NCBI RefSeq assembly: GCF_004153165.1
Contig: NZ_SEMD01000011.1
Span: 1-64,000 of the forward strand
Length of the DNA stretch: 64,000 bases
Direction of reading: 5' to 3'
DNA from: Sporolactobacillus sp. THM7-4
GTDB taxonomy: Bacteria > Bacillota > Bacilli > Bacillales > Sporolactobacillaceae
How positions within the stretch are numbered: position 1 is the stretch's first letter; each line of letters starts with the position of its first letter. This document shows, piece by piece, positions 1-7,372 of this stretch. The translations under genes were made by a program, and so were the position numbers. Below the pieces are notes generated by a model, which was not told the origin of the DNA, searched no databases, and saw nothing but the letters and a program-made list of their open reading frames with translations.

Positions 1-57
1 CAGTTCTGCCATGGTCTGATGTTCTCCCTCCAAGCTGCCAATCTCCTATAAACTAAC

Positions 58-96
58 ATGAATCTCCATCTGAACTTCATCCAGATGGAGATTCAT
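58..96. terminator. Strong bidirectional hairpin terminator
   Basis: A perfect 15-bp inverted repeat (58-72 with 82-96) encloses a 9-nt loop. The T-rich stretch after it is short (ATTTATTC). It probably ends a gene lying left of the window. No coding region is seen in 1-57. Confidence 0.7.
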
Positions 97-465
97 TTAT
101 TCAAGGTGTTCATTATTTGACGCTTACAAATAAGATTCCTCATTGGATTTACGCGTTATTAAAACGTAAAGAGCCCTTCCAGGATATAACCTAAAACAAG
201 TATACCACCAAATATTTCCAATATATGGAGGGTTATTTGGCGTACACATTTTCAGTTTCACACGATCTTTTATATTTTAATAGAAATACCTTGACAAGAT
301 ATTAGCTGGTTTTTTGTCATGAAACCCGTGGTTAAATACGAGTATGTCAACATTAGCAAACAACTGTTTTCTTGAATGGCTAATTATACACCAGAAAAAT
401 GCTACTTCACAGTTCTCCTAGTAAACAACTTTATTTGAATTTATCAACTTCTAGAGAAATATCAC
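97..465. other. Non-coding stretch upstream of pspA promoter
   Basis: About 370 A+T-rich bases with no convincing reading frame on either strand. Apart from the repeat-type promoter that begins at 466, I see no recognisable element. Confidence 0.4.
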
Positions 466-500
466 TTTTACATGGTTTCTACACATTTAACGTGTAATCT
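466..500 (+). promoter_or_regulatory. Repeat-type activator promoter of the pspA operon
   Basis: Two adjacent 11-bp direct repeats (TTTTACATGGT at 466-476, TTCTACACATT at 477-487) are followed by 7 bp and a -10 box TAATCT (495-500). The same geometry recurs upstream of six other operons here. The upstream third repeat is poor, and the -10 box deviates from TANNAT in its last positions, so this copy is weaker than those at 6101 or 48489. The resulting 5' leader would be about 135 nt. Confidence 0.5.
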
Positions 501-641
501 TATTGCAGTAGAGAAGGGGGGCGTATCGTTGATATAAAGCAGCAAATGACGAATGTACTTGTCAATAAGGTAAAAAAGTGTTGGTCACCCTTTTAAGGGG
601 ATCCGATATCGACATGAAAAACAATCAGGAGGTTTTATTGA

Positions 642-1307
642 ATGTCACTATTTAAAAGACTGCGTGACCTTACCGTTTCAAATATTTATGCTGTGATCGA
701 AAAGGCAGAAGATCCAGTTAAAATGACCGATCAGTATCTACGCGATATGCAGGAGGACCTTCAGGAAGCGGAACATGGCGTTGCGGCGCAAATTGCCCTT
801 GAAAAAAAATTCAAGGCTCTTTACGAGGAACAAAAAGCCCTTGTGGCTAAACGTGAAGAACAGTCGCACCTCGCTGTTGAAACAGGAGATTTGGATCTGG
901 CACGAAGAGTTATCGAGGATAAGCAAAACGCTGAACAAAAAATGAATGAGTACAAGGAACGCTACGAACAAAATCAGTTATCTGCAGAAAATCTTCGTCA
1001 GAAACTGGATGAGATGCGAAAGCAGGTTGCTGAGCTGAAGGATAAACGGGAAACTCTTGTCGCACGGGTTAACGCCGCGGAAGCTCAGAAAAAAATTAAT
1101 GACACGATGTCTGGTTTTGATTCAAATACCGCGATGGCTGGGTTGAAACGCATGGAAGAAAAGACATTGCAGATGGAGGCCGAAGCTGAGGCGAGCGGAG
1201 AAGTCTATAAAAAAGAAAAGTCCATCGATGAAGAGTTTGAAAACCTAGGGAAGGACAAGAAGGTCGAAGATGAGCTAGCTCAGCTCATCGAACAGCATAA
1301 AAAATAA
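642..1307 (+). CDS. pspA: PspA/IM30 family phage-shock protein
   Basis: This 221-residue protein is PspA-like along its whole length: an N-terminal amphipathic helix (MSLFKRLRDLTVSNIYAVIEK), then almost continuous alpha-helical coiled coil rich in E, K, Q and A. Members are peripheral, ESCRT-III-like proteins that polymerise on the inner face of a stressed cytoplasmic membrane and preserve its integrity. The start is fixed by CAGGAGG 8-9 bases upstream. It opens an operon with a DUF4178-like protein and a lipoprotein, and is preceded by the repeat-type promoter at 466-500. That fits membrane-stress induction through an envelope-sensing two-component system rather than through a PspF-type activator, for which no gene is seen. 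Confidence 0.93.
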   Translation: MSLFKRLRDLTVSNIYAVIEKAEDPVKMTDQYLRDMQEDLQEAEHGVAAQIALEKKFKALYEEQKALVAKREEQSHLAVETGDLDLARRVIEDKQNAEQKMNEYKERYEQNQLSAENLRQKLDEMRKQVAELKDKRETLVARVNAAEAQKKINDTMSGFDSNTAMAGLKRMEEKTLQMEAEAEASGEVYKKEKSIDEEFENLGKDKKVEDELAQLIEQHKK

Positions 1308-1333
1308 GGGATAACAATAGGCAAATCAATGAG

Positions 1334-1380
1334 CCGGCACGCCGAGAGAATTACAAAAGACGGCTGTCGGTTTTATTTTT
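1334..1380 (+). terminator. Hairpin with T-run between pspA and the next gene
   Basis: Imperfect inverted repeat (CCGGCACGCCG with CGGCTGTCGG) followed by TTTTATTTTT. It may attenuate read-through from pspA into the downstream two genes, since no separate promoter is obvious for them. It also argues that the next gene starts at 1403, not 1379. Confidence 0.6.
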
Positions 1381-1402
1381 GCAAATGGAAGGAGATAAAG
1401 AA

Positions 1403-1906
1403 ATGGCCCTATTTCACCGAATCATCAATTTAGTGAAGAAGCCCGAACCCCCAATTGAAGAAAAAACGCCTTACACCTTATCTATAGGTGATATTGTTGA
1501 TATCTCTCTTTCTAGTTATACGGTTGCGGGAAAAATGTTTTTTCCGCAGCGTCGGGAAGCCTTCTTCACTTTAAAGGATGGCAGTTCAATCAAATATTTA
1601 CGGGTGACTAAAAGAGAAAAATTGGATCTCGCGCTTTATAAGGCAATTGACGGGCGTCTTGAAGACATCAATGAGATTCCAACGACCATTGAAATGGAAG
1701 GGACATTGTATCATATGGAAGATCAAGCGGTAGGCGCAGCCCATTCTTCAGGTGATACGCCTTTTCCATCCTCTAGTGAACGTTATCTTTGGGACTTTCA
1801 ATCAGATAACTGGAAACTACTGCGAATCGAATGGCAGGCTGGCCAGCTGATGTTGTATGAGGGAGAGGATGTCCTGCCAATGGACGTCAGGATCATTCAG
1901 TCATGA
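1403..1906 (+). CDS. DUF4178-like protein in the pspA operon
   Basis: Soluble 167-residue protein of unknown function. The pattern of a beta-rich domain with phrases such as YTLSIGDIVDI, YLWDFQSDNWKLLRIEWQ and MLYEGE resembles the DUF4178 family, which is often found beside pspA-like genes. I assign it by recall, not by a search. The ATG at 1403 is preceded by GAAGGAGA at a good distance; an in-frame ATG at 1379 lies inside the T-run of the preceding hairpin and lacks a ribosome site. The context suggests a role in membrane maintenance. Confidence 0.7.
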   Translation: MALFHRIINLVKKPEPPIEEKTPYTLSIGDIVDISLSSYTVAGKMFFPQRREAFFTLKDGSSIKYLRVTKREKLDLALYKAIDGRLEDINEIPTTIEMEGTLYHMEDQAVGAAHSSGDTPFPSSSERYLWDFQSDNWKLLRIEWQAGQLMLYEGEDVLPMDVRIIQS

Positions 1907-1925
1907 AAAAAAGGAAGCGTTAAAT

Positions 1926-2741
1926 ATGATTAAGCGATTGTCAAACAGCATAAAAATTGTATTGGCTATTGTACTCGGGGCTTCCCTTTTAACCGGATGC
2001 TCGGCATCCGGCTCCGGACAGCCAGTCGTGACCGGTGGCTATCCGCTGACCTCCGTATCCAAAAACGGAAATCAGGAGTCCTATATTTATCAGGCTGACA
2101 AACAGTCGGTTCCAGAGGTAGCCAAGAAACTAAGCGACCAAAAGAAGCCGGATCAGATTTCCAGAAACGACAGCCAGCAAATGTTCCTTGTCTATTCTGA
2201 TGAATTATATGATCTTCAAAGAGACAAAAAGAACCCCGATAATACTCTGATTGAAGTAAGTAATAAAGAATTTGTTCGCAACAATTACAGTTCGTCGTTT
2301 TTGAAAGGCTATCTGTCTGCCGTTCTCTTGGATCGATTGTATCAATTGGGCAAAGGCGCTCTAGGTAATTATCGTGGCTATACGGATGGTAATACAATTC
2401 GGCCAACGGTAAAGTATCAGCCCCCTACCGCCAGCGAAAAGAAAACGATCCCTCCAATAACGAAGCAGACAACCGGTTCGATTATTAAGCGTAGCAGCTC
2501 CGGGAATAACTCGAACTCGTTTTCAAGTACATTCTCAAGAATAAGGAATAGCGTTACAAAAGATGTAGGACAGGCGATTAATTCGGTTGAGAAAAATACG
2601 GGGAAAATCTTGAAATCGGATACGGGTCAAGGAACGAGTAAAGTTTTTCCGAAAAATTCAAAAATTTCAATCCCAAAAAATAATTCTCCGCCAAAAGTCA
2701 AATTCAAAAGTTTTGGAAGGATCATGAGAAGAAGCAGATGA
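1926..2741 (+). CDS. Predicted lipoprotein, DUF4247-like
   Basis: Starts at ATG 1926 behind AAAGGAAGCG; the longer frame from 1857 overlaps the preceding gene and is unlikely. Residues 1-25 form a lipoprotein signal (hydrophobic run, then LLTGCSAS, lipobox LTGC). The central part (PEVAKKL, MFLVYSDELYDLQRD, VRNNYSSSFLKGYL) resembles the DUF4247 family; the last 100 residues are Ser/Asn/Lys-rich and low-complexity with a basic end. Probably an extracellular membrane-anchored protein working with PspA. No enzymatic motif is visible. Confidence 0.7.
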   Translation: MIKRLSNSIKIVLAIVLGASLLTGCSASGSGQPVVTGGYPLTSVSKNGNQESYIYQADKQSVPEVAKKLSDQKKPDQISRNDSQQMFLVYSDELYDLQRDKKNPDNTLIEVSNKEFVRNNYSSSFLKGYLSAVLLDRLYQLGKGALGNYRGYTDGNTIRPTVKYQPPTASEKKTIPPITKQTTGSIIKRSSSGNNSNSFSSTFSRIRNSVTKDVGQAINSVEKNTGKILKSDTGQGTSKVFPKNSKISIPKNNSPPKVKFKSFGRIMRRSR

Positions 2742-2815
2742 ATTCGATTGTCAATAAATTGATTACAAAACTACGGTTTGCTTTCAATTTAATGGTCGTC
2801 TATGAAATTCTGTTC

Positions 2816-2850
2816 AGGACTAAGCCGTAAAAGAGAGGCTTAGTCCTTTT
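2816..2850 (+). terminator. Terminator of the pspA operon
   Basis: Perfect 11-bp stem AGGACTAAGCC / GGCTTAGTCCT with a 10-nt loop, ending in TTTT. Confidence 0.9.
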
Positions 2851-2937
2851 CCTGACAGAAATACGAATCCACTATTTTTACACTTCTATAGGCTTATGTG
2901 GTTCAGATCAAAATATTTCATATGGGTGTGTGTGCGG

Positions 2938-3597
2938 ATGCATTTCAAAAAATCCAGTGTACTTCAGTCCCTGCTTGCCATCAATCTTGCGTTGTTTATT
3001 ATTTCCCTGTCAATAGAGCTTGCTCTGCTCTTTAAACCTCTGTACTATTTCGATATTTGGTATCTTGGTATTGACAAGATCGCGGGTATCAGTAGAGCCA
3101 GAATTGTGGAAAATTATAATTACATGATTCAATATCTTTTCGATCCAAGGCCTCAATCCTTTAAGCTTCCATCCCTGCCTTACTCAGTTCGCGGACAAAT
3201 TCATTTTGGGGATGTCAAAAGGATCTTCACTTCAATTGAGCTGCTCTTTATCATCACAGGTTTAGTTAGTGTGGCTGGCCTGTATCGCGGTATTAAGCAT
3301 GGAACGATCAGCGTTCTGAAAAAAGCGTCTTTCATTCTTCTGTTCTTCATTATCGTTACTTTAACTGCTTTCACCTTGAACTTTGATGCATCCTTCACTT
3401 TGTTTCACAAGGTTTTTTTTAGAAATAATTACTGGTTGTTCGATCCGGTTACAGATCCTGTGATCACGATCCTCCCGGAAGCCTTTTTTCTACATGCCGC
3501 TTTATTTATTTTGATGTGGATTGTTATAGGCATGATTTTATTAAGTGTATGTCATAGGAAGTTATTAAAAAAGTGGAAAAATAAGTCCGTTTTCTAA
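2938..3597 (+). CDS. DUF1461 (TIGR01906) integral membrane protein
   Basis: About 219 residues with four to five membrane helices: one near residues 8-30, two in the middle (IELLFIITGLVSVAGL and ILLFFIIVTLTAFTL), one near the end. The segment FHKVFFRNNYWLFDPVTDP followed by VITILPEAFFLHAA is the signature of the DUF1461/TIGR01906 family, whose function is unknown. The start is uncertain: ATG 2938 or ATG 2896, neither with a strong ribosome site. It stands alone between the pspA operon terminator and the two-component system. Confidence 0.8.
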   Translation: MHFKKSSVLQSLLAINLALFIISLSIELALLFKPLYYFDIWYLGIDKIAGISRARIVENYNYMIQYLFDPRPQSFKLPSLPYSVRGQIHFGDVKRIFTSIELLFIITGLVSVAGLYRGIKHGTISVLKKASFILLFFIIVTLTAFTLNFDASFTLFHKVFFRNNYWLFDPVTDPVITILPEAFFLHAALFILMWIVIGMILLSVCHRKLLKKWKNKSVF

Positions 3598-3747
3598 TCA
3601 AACAATCCATAGGAAGAGATCCAGTTTTTTAAGAAAAAGTATCACAGGTATTTATAAAAGGAATTAGGATGTATGTTACGTATGATCTCAATTTGTTAAT
3701 ATATGTAATCCGGAAAATTTGCTGTATGATGGGAGAAGGTGATGAGT

Positions 3748-4455
3748 ATGAAGAAATTACAAGTCTTAATGGTAGATGATGACTGGAAGTTGCGCAATTT
3801 GCTGCGCATCTATTTATCTAAAGAAGGTTTTGATATTGTTGAGGCAGCGGATGGCAATGAAGCGATGCTGAAAATTAAAAGTCAGTCCTTTGACCTGGTC
3901 ATCCTTGACGTGATGATGCCCAATATGGATGGTTGGCAGGTCTGCCAGTCGATTCGGAAGACACAATCCGTTCCTATTCTGATGTTAACGGCTTTAGGTG
4001 AGACAAAAGAAAAAGTCCAGGGGCTGGAACTCGGGGCCGATGATTATCTGACAAAACCCTTTGATCCAGAGGAATTGATTGCTCGCGTTCATGCACTGAT
4101 TCGCCGTGCATCCTCGACCTCTACCAAACAAACAAATAACGATGTGCTGAATTTTACCGCACTAACGATTGATAGAGACGGACGCCAGGTTTTTGTTCAT
4201 GATCAATCGGTGGATTTAACCCATAAAGAATTTGACCTCTTTGCTACGCTGGCCAAAAATAAAGGCCGTGTTCTGTCTCGTGAACAGTTGATCGAACAAA
4301 TATGGGGCTATGATTTCGATGGGGATGCACGGGTTGTCGATATCCACGTTAAAAATATCAGAGAGAAATTAAAGAGATCCGGTTTAGCCTATAACCCGAT
4401 TCAGACAAGCTGGGGAGTCGGTTATAAATTTGAGGCAGAGGTCGGAAAATCATGA
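3748..4455 (+). CDS. OmpR-family response regulator (copy 1)
   Basis: 235-residue response regulator. The receiver domain (about 1-120) has the acidic pocket MVDDD, phospho-acceptor Asp54 in VILDVMMPN, and the conserved Lys in LTKPFDPEEL. The C-terminal winged helix (about 135-233) is of OmpR/PhoB type (VDLTHKEFDLF, VLSREQLIEQIWGY, VVDIHVKNIREKL). GGGAGAAGG upstream suits ATG 3748, although GTG 3739 and ATG 3742 are in frame. It overlaps the kinase gene by ATGA. A near-identical copy lies at 46135-46842. OmpR-type regulators bind tandem direct repeats, which makes it a candidate for the 11-bp repeat sites in this window. Confidence 0.95.
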   Translation: MKKLQVLMVDDDWKLRNLLRIYLSKEGFDIVEAADGNEAMLKIKSQSFDLVILDVMMPNMDGWQVCQSIRKTQSVPILMLTALGETKEKVQGLELGADDYLTKPFDPEELIARVHALIRRASSTSTKQTNNDVLNFTALTIDRDGRQVFVHDQSVDLTHKEFDLFATLAKNKGRVLSREQLIEQIWGYDFDGDARVVDIHVKNIREKLKRSGLAYNPIQTSWGVGYKFEAEVGKS

Positions 4456-5864
4456 CGATCAATAGAATTGGGTTGAAGTTGGGCGCGGCTGTTATCGTGC
4501 TGATGATTGTGATTCTAGTATCATCCGGCCTTGCTGTTGATCGATTGTTCACCAATTTCTATGATGCTCAAATGAAGGACAATACACAGGAAATCGCTGC
4601 ACACTTTGTGACTATGGCAGAATCCAATGATACTTCTTCACAATCCATGATTCGAGCTTTTGCCAAATTTTCAAGCGTAAAAGTCTATTGGTTGAACGAT
4701 GAAGGAAGGATTTTGACACTTCCAGGGGAAAAACAGCCGAATCTGTCTTTATTACGTGCACGCGATACTCGGCGCCTGCTTTCCGGTCATTCTGTAGCTT
4801 TTCAAAACCATGATGTTCATGGAAACCGATTTTATGTCGTTGGCAAACCCGTACAAATCGGAAAAGCAACCCGATCTGCGATCTATATTGTCTCCTCCAT
4901 GAAAAAAATAGATGACTCTTTGCAGCGGCTCCGAAATCTGCTGATGCTATCCGGACTGGGCGCGTTTTTGCTCGCTCTAGGTATGATCCTGATTATGAGC
5001 AAACTGCTTTCCCGCCCTCTGCTTCAAATGCAGCAAATGACCGATAAAATGGCAAAAGGAAACTGGGATACAAGACTTCAGGTCGGGAGCCGGGATGAAA
5101 TCGGCATGCTTGGGCACTCCATTAATGATCTGGCTGCCAGCTTGCAAAGATATCGAGATACACGGCGTGCGTTTTTTTCAAACATTTCACATGAACTTCG
5201 AACACCAGTCACTTATCTTCAGGGCTATGCAAAAGTTCTGATAGATGGATTAGTTAATTCTGATAAAGAAAAAAAACAGTACCTCTCCATTATTTATCAA
5301 GAATCCGTTCGTCTCGAACATTTGATTAATGACCTTTTTGACCTCTCAAAGATGGAGGAAGGCCAGATCAAAATTAATATGGAATGGATGGATCTGAAGG
5401 TAGTCATAAAAACAGCTGTTCAGAAAGTCAAACTTAAAGCCGACAGTAAACGGCTAAGCCTGCAACTGGATTTGCAAGATCAGATTCCGTTCATTCGAGG
5501 AGATCGTAAACGAATGGAACAGGTGCTGTTAAATTTACTTGAGAATGCCATCCGTTATACGGAGAAGGGCAGCGTTCTTGTACGACTGACCAGGAGGAAC
5601 GAAGCAACCGTCCTTTCTGTATCAGACACAGGCATCGGTATTCCTAAAGAAGAGTTGCCTTACATCTTTGAGCGATTTTATCGAGTGGAGAAATCACGTG
5701 CGCGTGAATACGGGGGGACGGGTTTAGGTCTGTCTATCGTCAAAAAATACGTTGAAATGCAGGGCGGAACGGTTCGAGTTGATAGCCAAATGGGCGTCGG
5801 GACTACTTTCACATTGATCTTTACTCATGAAAAAAAGCTGAGAAGGGACGGGATGAAATTATGA
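4452..5864 (+). CDS. Membrane sensor histidine kinase (copy 1)
   Basis: 470 residues. Layout: membrane helix 10-30, extracytoplasmic sensor domain about 31-160, second helix about 165-185, HAMP about 186-238, HisKA with phospho-acceptor His247 (SNISHELRTP), then the HATPase domain with N box (LLENAIRYTEKG), G1 (SDTGIGIP), F box and G2 (GGTGLGLSIVKKY). It phosphorylates the regulator encoded just upstream (4-bp overlap). The sensor domain shows no metal-binding motif that I recognise. The paralogue at 46839 shares length and organisation, with most changes in the extracytoplasmic part. Confidence 0.95.
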   Translation: MTINRIGLKLGAAVIVLMIVILVSSGLAVDRLFTNFYDAQMKDNTQEIAAHFVTMAESNDTSSQSMIRAFAKFSSVKVYWLNDEGRILTLPGEKQPNLSLLRARDTRRLLSGHSVAFQNHDVHGNRFYVVGKPVQIGKATRSAIYIVSSMKKIDDSLQRLRNLLMLSGLGAFLLALGMILIMSKLLSRPLLQMQQMTDKMAKGNWDTRLQVGSRDEIGMLGHSINDLAASLQRYRDTRRAFFSNISHELRTPVTYLQGYAKVLIDGLVNSDKEKKQYLSIIYQESVRLEHLINDLFDLSKMEEGQIKINMEWMDLKVVIKTAVQKVKLKADSKRLSLQLDLQDQIPFIRGDRKRMEQVLLNLLENAIRYTEKGSVLVRLTRRNEATVLSVSDTGIGIPKEELPYIFERFYRVEKSRAREYGGTGLGLSIVKKYVEMQGGTVRVDSQMGVGTTFTLIFTHEKKLRRDGMKL

Positions 5865-6061
5865 AGAAAATTGATTGGTTCTTTTCACTTTTTTTAATTA
5901 TCATGGGACTAACCTGCCTGCTCTTTTCAGCCAATGCTTTTGGTCATGAGAGTTTTCTTGCATTTGGGAGGACTTTTTTTAAAGTCTGCATGTGGGCCGC
6001 CTGCCCTGTGATCCTCTTTGGCAGCCTGTATTTATGGTTCCATTACAGGAACAAAGGGTAA
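5861..6061 (+). CDS. Small two-helix membrane protein coupled to the kinase (copy 1)
   Basis: 66 residues, overlapping the kinase stop by ATGA, so translationally coupled. Two hydrophobic helices (about 7-25 and 37-57) with basic ends (MKKIDW at the N-terminus, HYRNKG at the C-terminus). No family recognised. Its conserved place after both kinase copies (here and 48248) suggests an accessory or modulator of the sensor kinase. Confidence 0.8.
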   Translation: MKKIDWFFSLFLIIMGLTCLLFSANAFGHESFLAFGRTFFKVCMWAACPVILFGSLYLWFHYRNKG

Positions 6062-6100
6062 TATATAAATCTTTTTTTACATTTTCAAGAATTACTCGCT

Positions 6101-6146
6101 TTCTACATGTTTTCCACACAGATTCCACACAATTCTTGTTTAAAAT
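6101..6146 (+). promoter_or_regulatory. Triple 11-bp repeat promoter before small-protein operon
   Basis: Three contiguous 11-bp direct repeats (6101-6111 TTCTACATGTT, 6112-6122, 6123-6133 TTCCACACAAT), then 7 bp, then the -10 box TAAAAT (6141-6146). The repeats occupy the -35 position, as expected for an OmpR/PhoB-class activator. It is almost the same as the site at 48489-48534. Confidence 0.8.
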
Positions 6147-6178
6147 CATGATTAAAGAATGAGAGGAGGAAGGAATCA

Positions 6179-6370
6179 ATGGACTGGTCTTGGCTACTCT
6201 TACTTGCTTGTCCTCTAATGATGCTCCCGATGATGTTTATGATGATGAAGGGAAATCATTCAGAAACGGATCATTCTGAACATCAAAAAAGCTCGAATGA
6301 ATTGAACGACCTGAAAGAACAGAATAATCTTTTGCGGGAACAGCTTCAACAGCTTAAAAACAAGGATTAA
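6179..6370 (+). CDS. Small membrane protein with Met-rich helix and coiled-coil tail
   Basis: 63 residues: an N-terminal membrane segment extremely rich in Met and Leu (CPLMMLPMMFMMMKG), a short His-containing linker (NHSETDHSEHQ), then a C-terminal leucine-zipper-like coiled coil (LNDLKEQNNLLREQLQQLK). GAGAGGAGGAAGG precedes the ATG. Met/His density hints at soft-metal binding, but that is inference. A close homologue is at 48567. First gene downstream of the repeat promoter at 6101. Confidence 0.8.
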   Translation: MDWSWLLLLACPLMMLPMMFMMMKGNHSETDHSEHQKSSNELNDLKEQNNLLREQLQQLKNKD

Positions 6371-6399
6371 TAATCAAAGTTTACGAGGAGGAATTTTTT

Positions 6400-6564
6400 A
6401 TGTCTTGTTGCGGAAATCACAATCATGAAGGTCATCAGTCTGAAAGCCATCAACACGGCACACATCAGCATATTCATGAGAAACAGAATGAATTTGACGC
6501 GTTAAAAGAACAGAATGATCAGTTGCGGAAAGAACTTCAGCAGCTGAAAAGTAAACAAGCATAA
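6400..6564 (+). CDS. His-rich 54-residue protein, apparent chimera of its neighbours
   Basis: A short gene with a clear ribosome site (CGAGGAGGA, 6384-6392). It encodes 54 residues. Residues 1-27 (MSCCGNHNHEGHQ, then HQHGTHQHIHE) match the His/Cys-rich head of the downstream 94-residue protein. Residues 28-54 (EFDALKEQNDQLRKELQQLK) match the coiled-coil tail of the upstream 63-residue protein. It has no membrane segment, so it should be soluble. The module at 48567-49051 lacks this gene. CCG plus many His suggests Cu or Zn binding, unproven. Confidence 0.75.
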   Translation: MSCCGNHNHEGHQSESHQHGTHQHIHEKQNEFDALKEQNDQLRKELQQLKSKQA

Positions 6565-6586
6565 CGAGATTGAGGAGGGATTTTTG

Positions 6587-6868
6587 ATGAATTGTTGCGG
6601 GAATCATGATCATAACAGTCAGGGTCACGAAAATCAAAATCAGGGAAATGAAAATCATAGTGCTCATGGAACTCATCAACACAATCATAACCTTATGATG
6701 GCAGTCTGCCTCATTATTCCAATAGCTGTGATCATTGGTCTGTTTTTCACAGGCGGATTTTCAGGATCAAATAGTTTGCTCATACTCGCGGCTGTACTTA
6801 TTTGCCCGTTGATGCATCTGTTCATGATGCCGGCTATGATGAAGAAAGGTAATGGACATCATCATTGA
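6587..6868 (+). CDS. DUF2933-like His-rich small membrane protein
   Basis: 93 residues from ATG 6587 behind GAGGAGGGA. The N-terminal 37 residues are full of His, Asn and Gln (MNCCGNHDHN), followed by two membrane helices; the second ends in LICPLMHLFMMP, a pattern typical of DUF2933 proteins that often accompany heavy-metal resistance genes, and the tail is NGHHH. Closely similar to 48776-49051. Probably a membrane metal-binding or stress protein, function unknown. Confidence 0.8.
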   Translation: MNCCGNHDHNSQGHENQNQGNENHSAHGTHQHNHNLMMAVCLIIPIAVIIGLFFTGGFSGSNSLLILAAVLICPLMHLFMMPAMMKKGNGHHH

Positions 6869-6901
6869 CTTGAAAAAAGTTTCAATTCGACTTTTCTTTA
6901 T

Positions 6902-6937
6902 AGGGACGAAAACTCAATCGGGTTTTTCGTCTCTATT
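6902..6937 (+). terminator. Terminator of the small-protein operon (copy 1)
   Basis: Stem GGGACGAAAA / TTTTCGTCTC (one mismatch) around CTCAATCGGG, ending T-rich. Confidence 0.75.
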
Positions 6938-7002
6938 TAATAAGGATCTCATTAATCAGTGCAGATAATAAAACCAGTATGTAAAAAGAGGTGAAATGTA
7001 GA

Positions 7003-7176
7003 TTGACAAAATCAAAAGATGAAAAAGCACAACCGGGGACTTTAGCTTGGCAAAAGCAAAAAATAAGAGAAGAATATGTTTGTCCCATTTTAGAAAAGGA
7101 AAATGAATCAATGAGAACACGGAGAGGATCTAAACGGAATCTTTTTAACAAAAGAACCGTTAGAACTGAATTTTAA
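7003..7176 (+). CDS. Hypothetical basic 57-residue protein
   Basis: Short frame starting at TTG 7003 with AAGAGGTG nine bases upstream; GTG 6991 is also in frame. The product is highly charged (LAWQKQKIREEYVCPILEK, ending RGSKRNLFNKR) with one Cys and no membrane segment. I do not recognise it. It could be a real small protein or a remnant. Confidence 0.3.
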   Translation: MTKSKDEKAQPGTLAWQKQKIREEYVCPILEKENESMRTRRGSKRNLFNKRTVRTEF

Positions 7177-7203
7177 TCAGGTGTTGTTAAGCTGAACTCT
7201 GCA

Positions 7204-7263
7204 GATAAGAGTGAAGGGAATACTCTTATCGCTGTGACTTAGAGCTGCCACCGATGTGGCTTT
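7204..7263 (+). other. Two tandem hairpins upstream of ftsH
   Basis: A perfect 9-bp stem GATAAGAGT / ACTCTTATC (7204-7212 with 7222-7230) and a second stem GCCAC / GTGGC (7247-7263) followed by TTT. They lie in the 110-170 nt before the ftsH-like gene. The second may be a weak terminator; the first has no T-run and could be an mRNA leader structure. Confidence 0.4.
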
Positions 7264-7372
7264 ACATAAAGAATTCACATCTCCATCAGATAATTAAATG
7301 ATGAACGGTGAAAATTAGAGTGACTTTCACTTTTGAAATACAGGGTTCCTTATGCGTGAGTGGAGGAGACGG

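Noticed and set aside
3690-3730. TATGAT before the first two-component system as a -10 box
   Set aside because: It would place the transcription start inside the ribosome site; the bases are shared by both copies, but I cannot define the promoter.
7264-7305. A possible further repeat-type site (TTTACATAAAG, AATTCACATCT) before the ftsH-like gene
   Set aside because: The repeat spacing is 13 rather than 11 bp and no TANNAT box follows at 7 bp.
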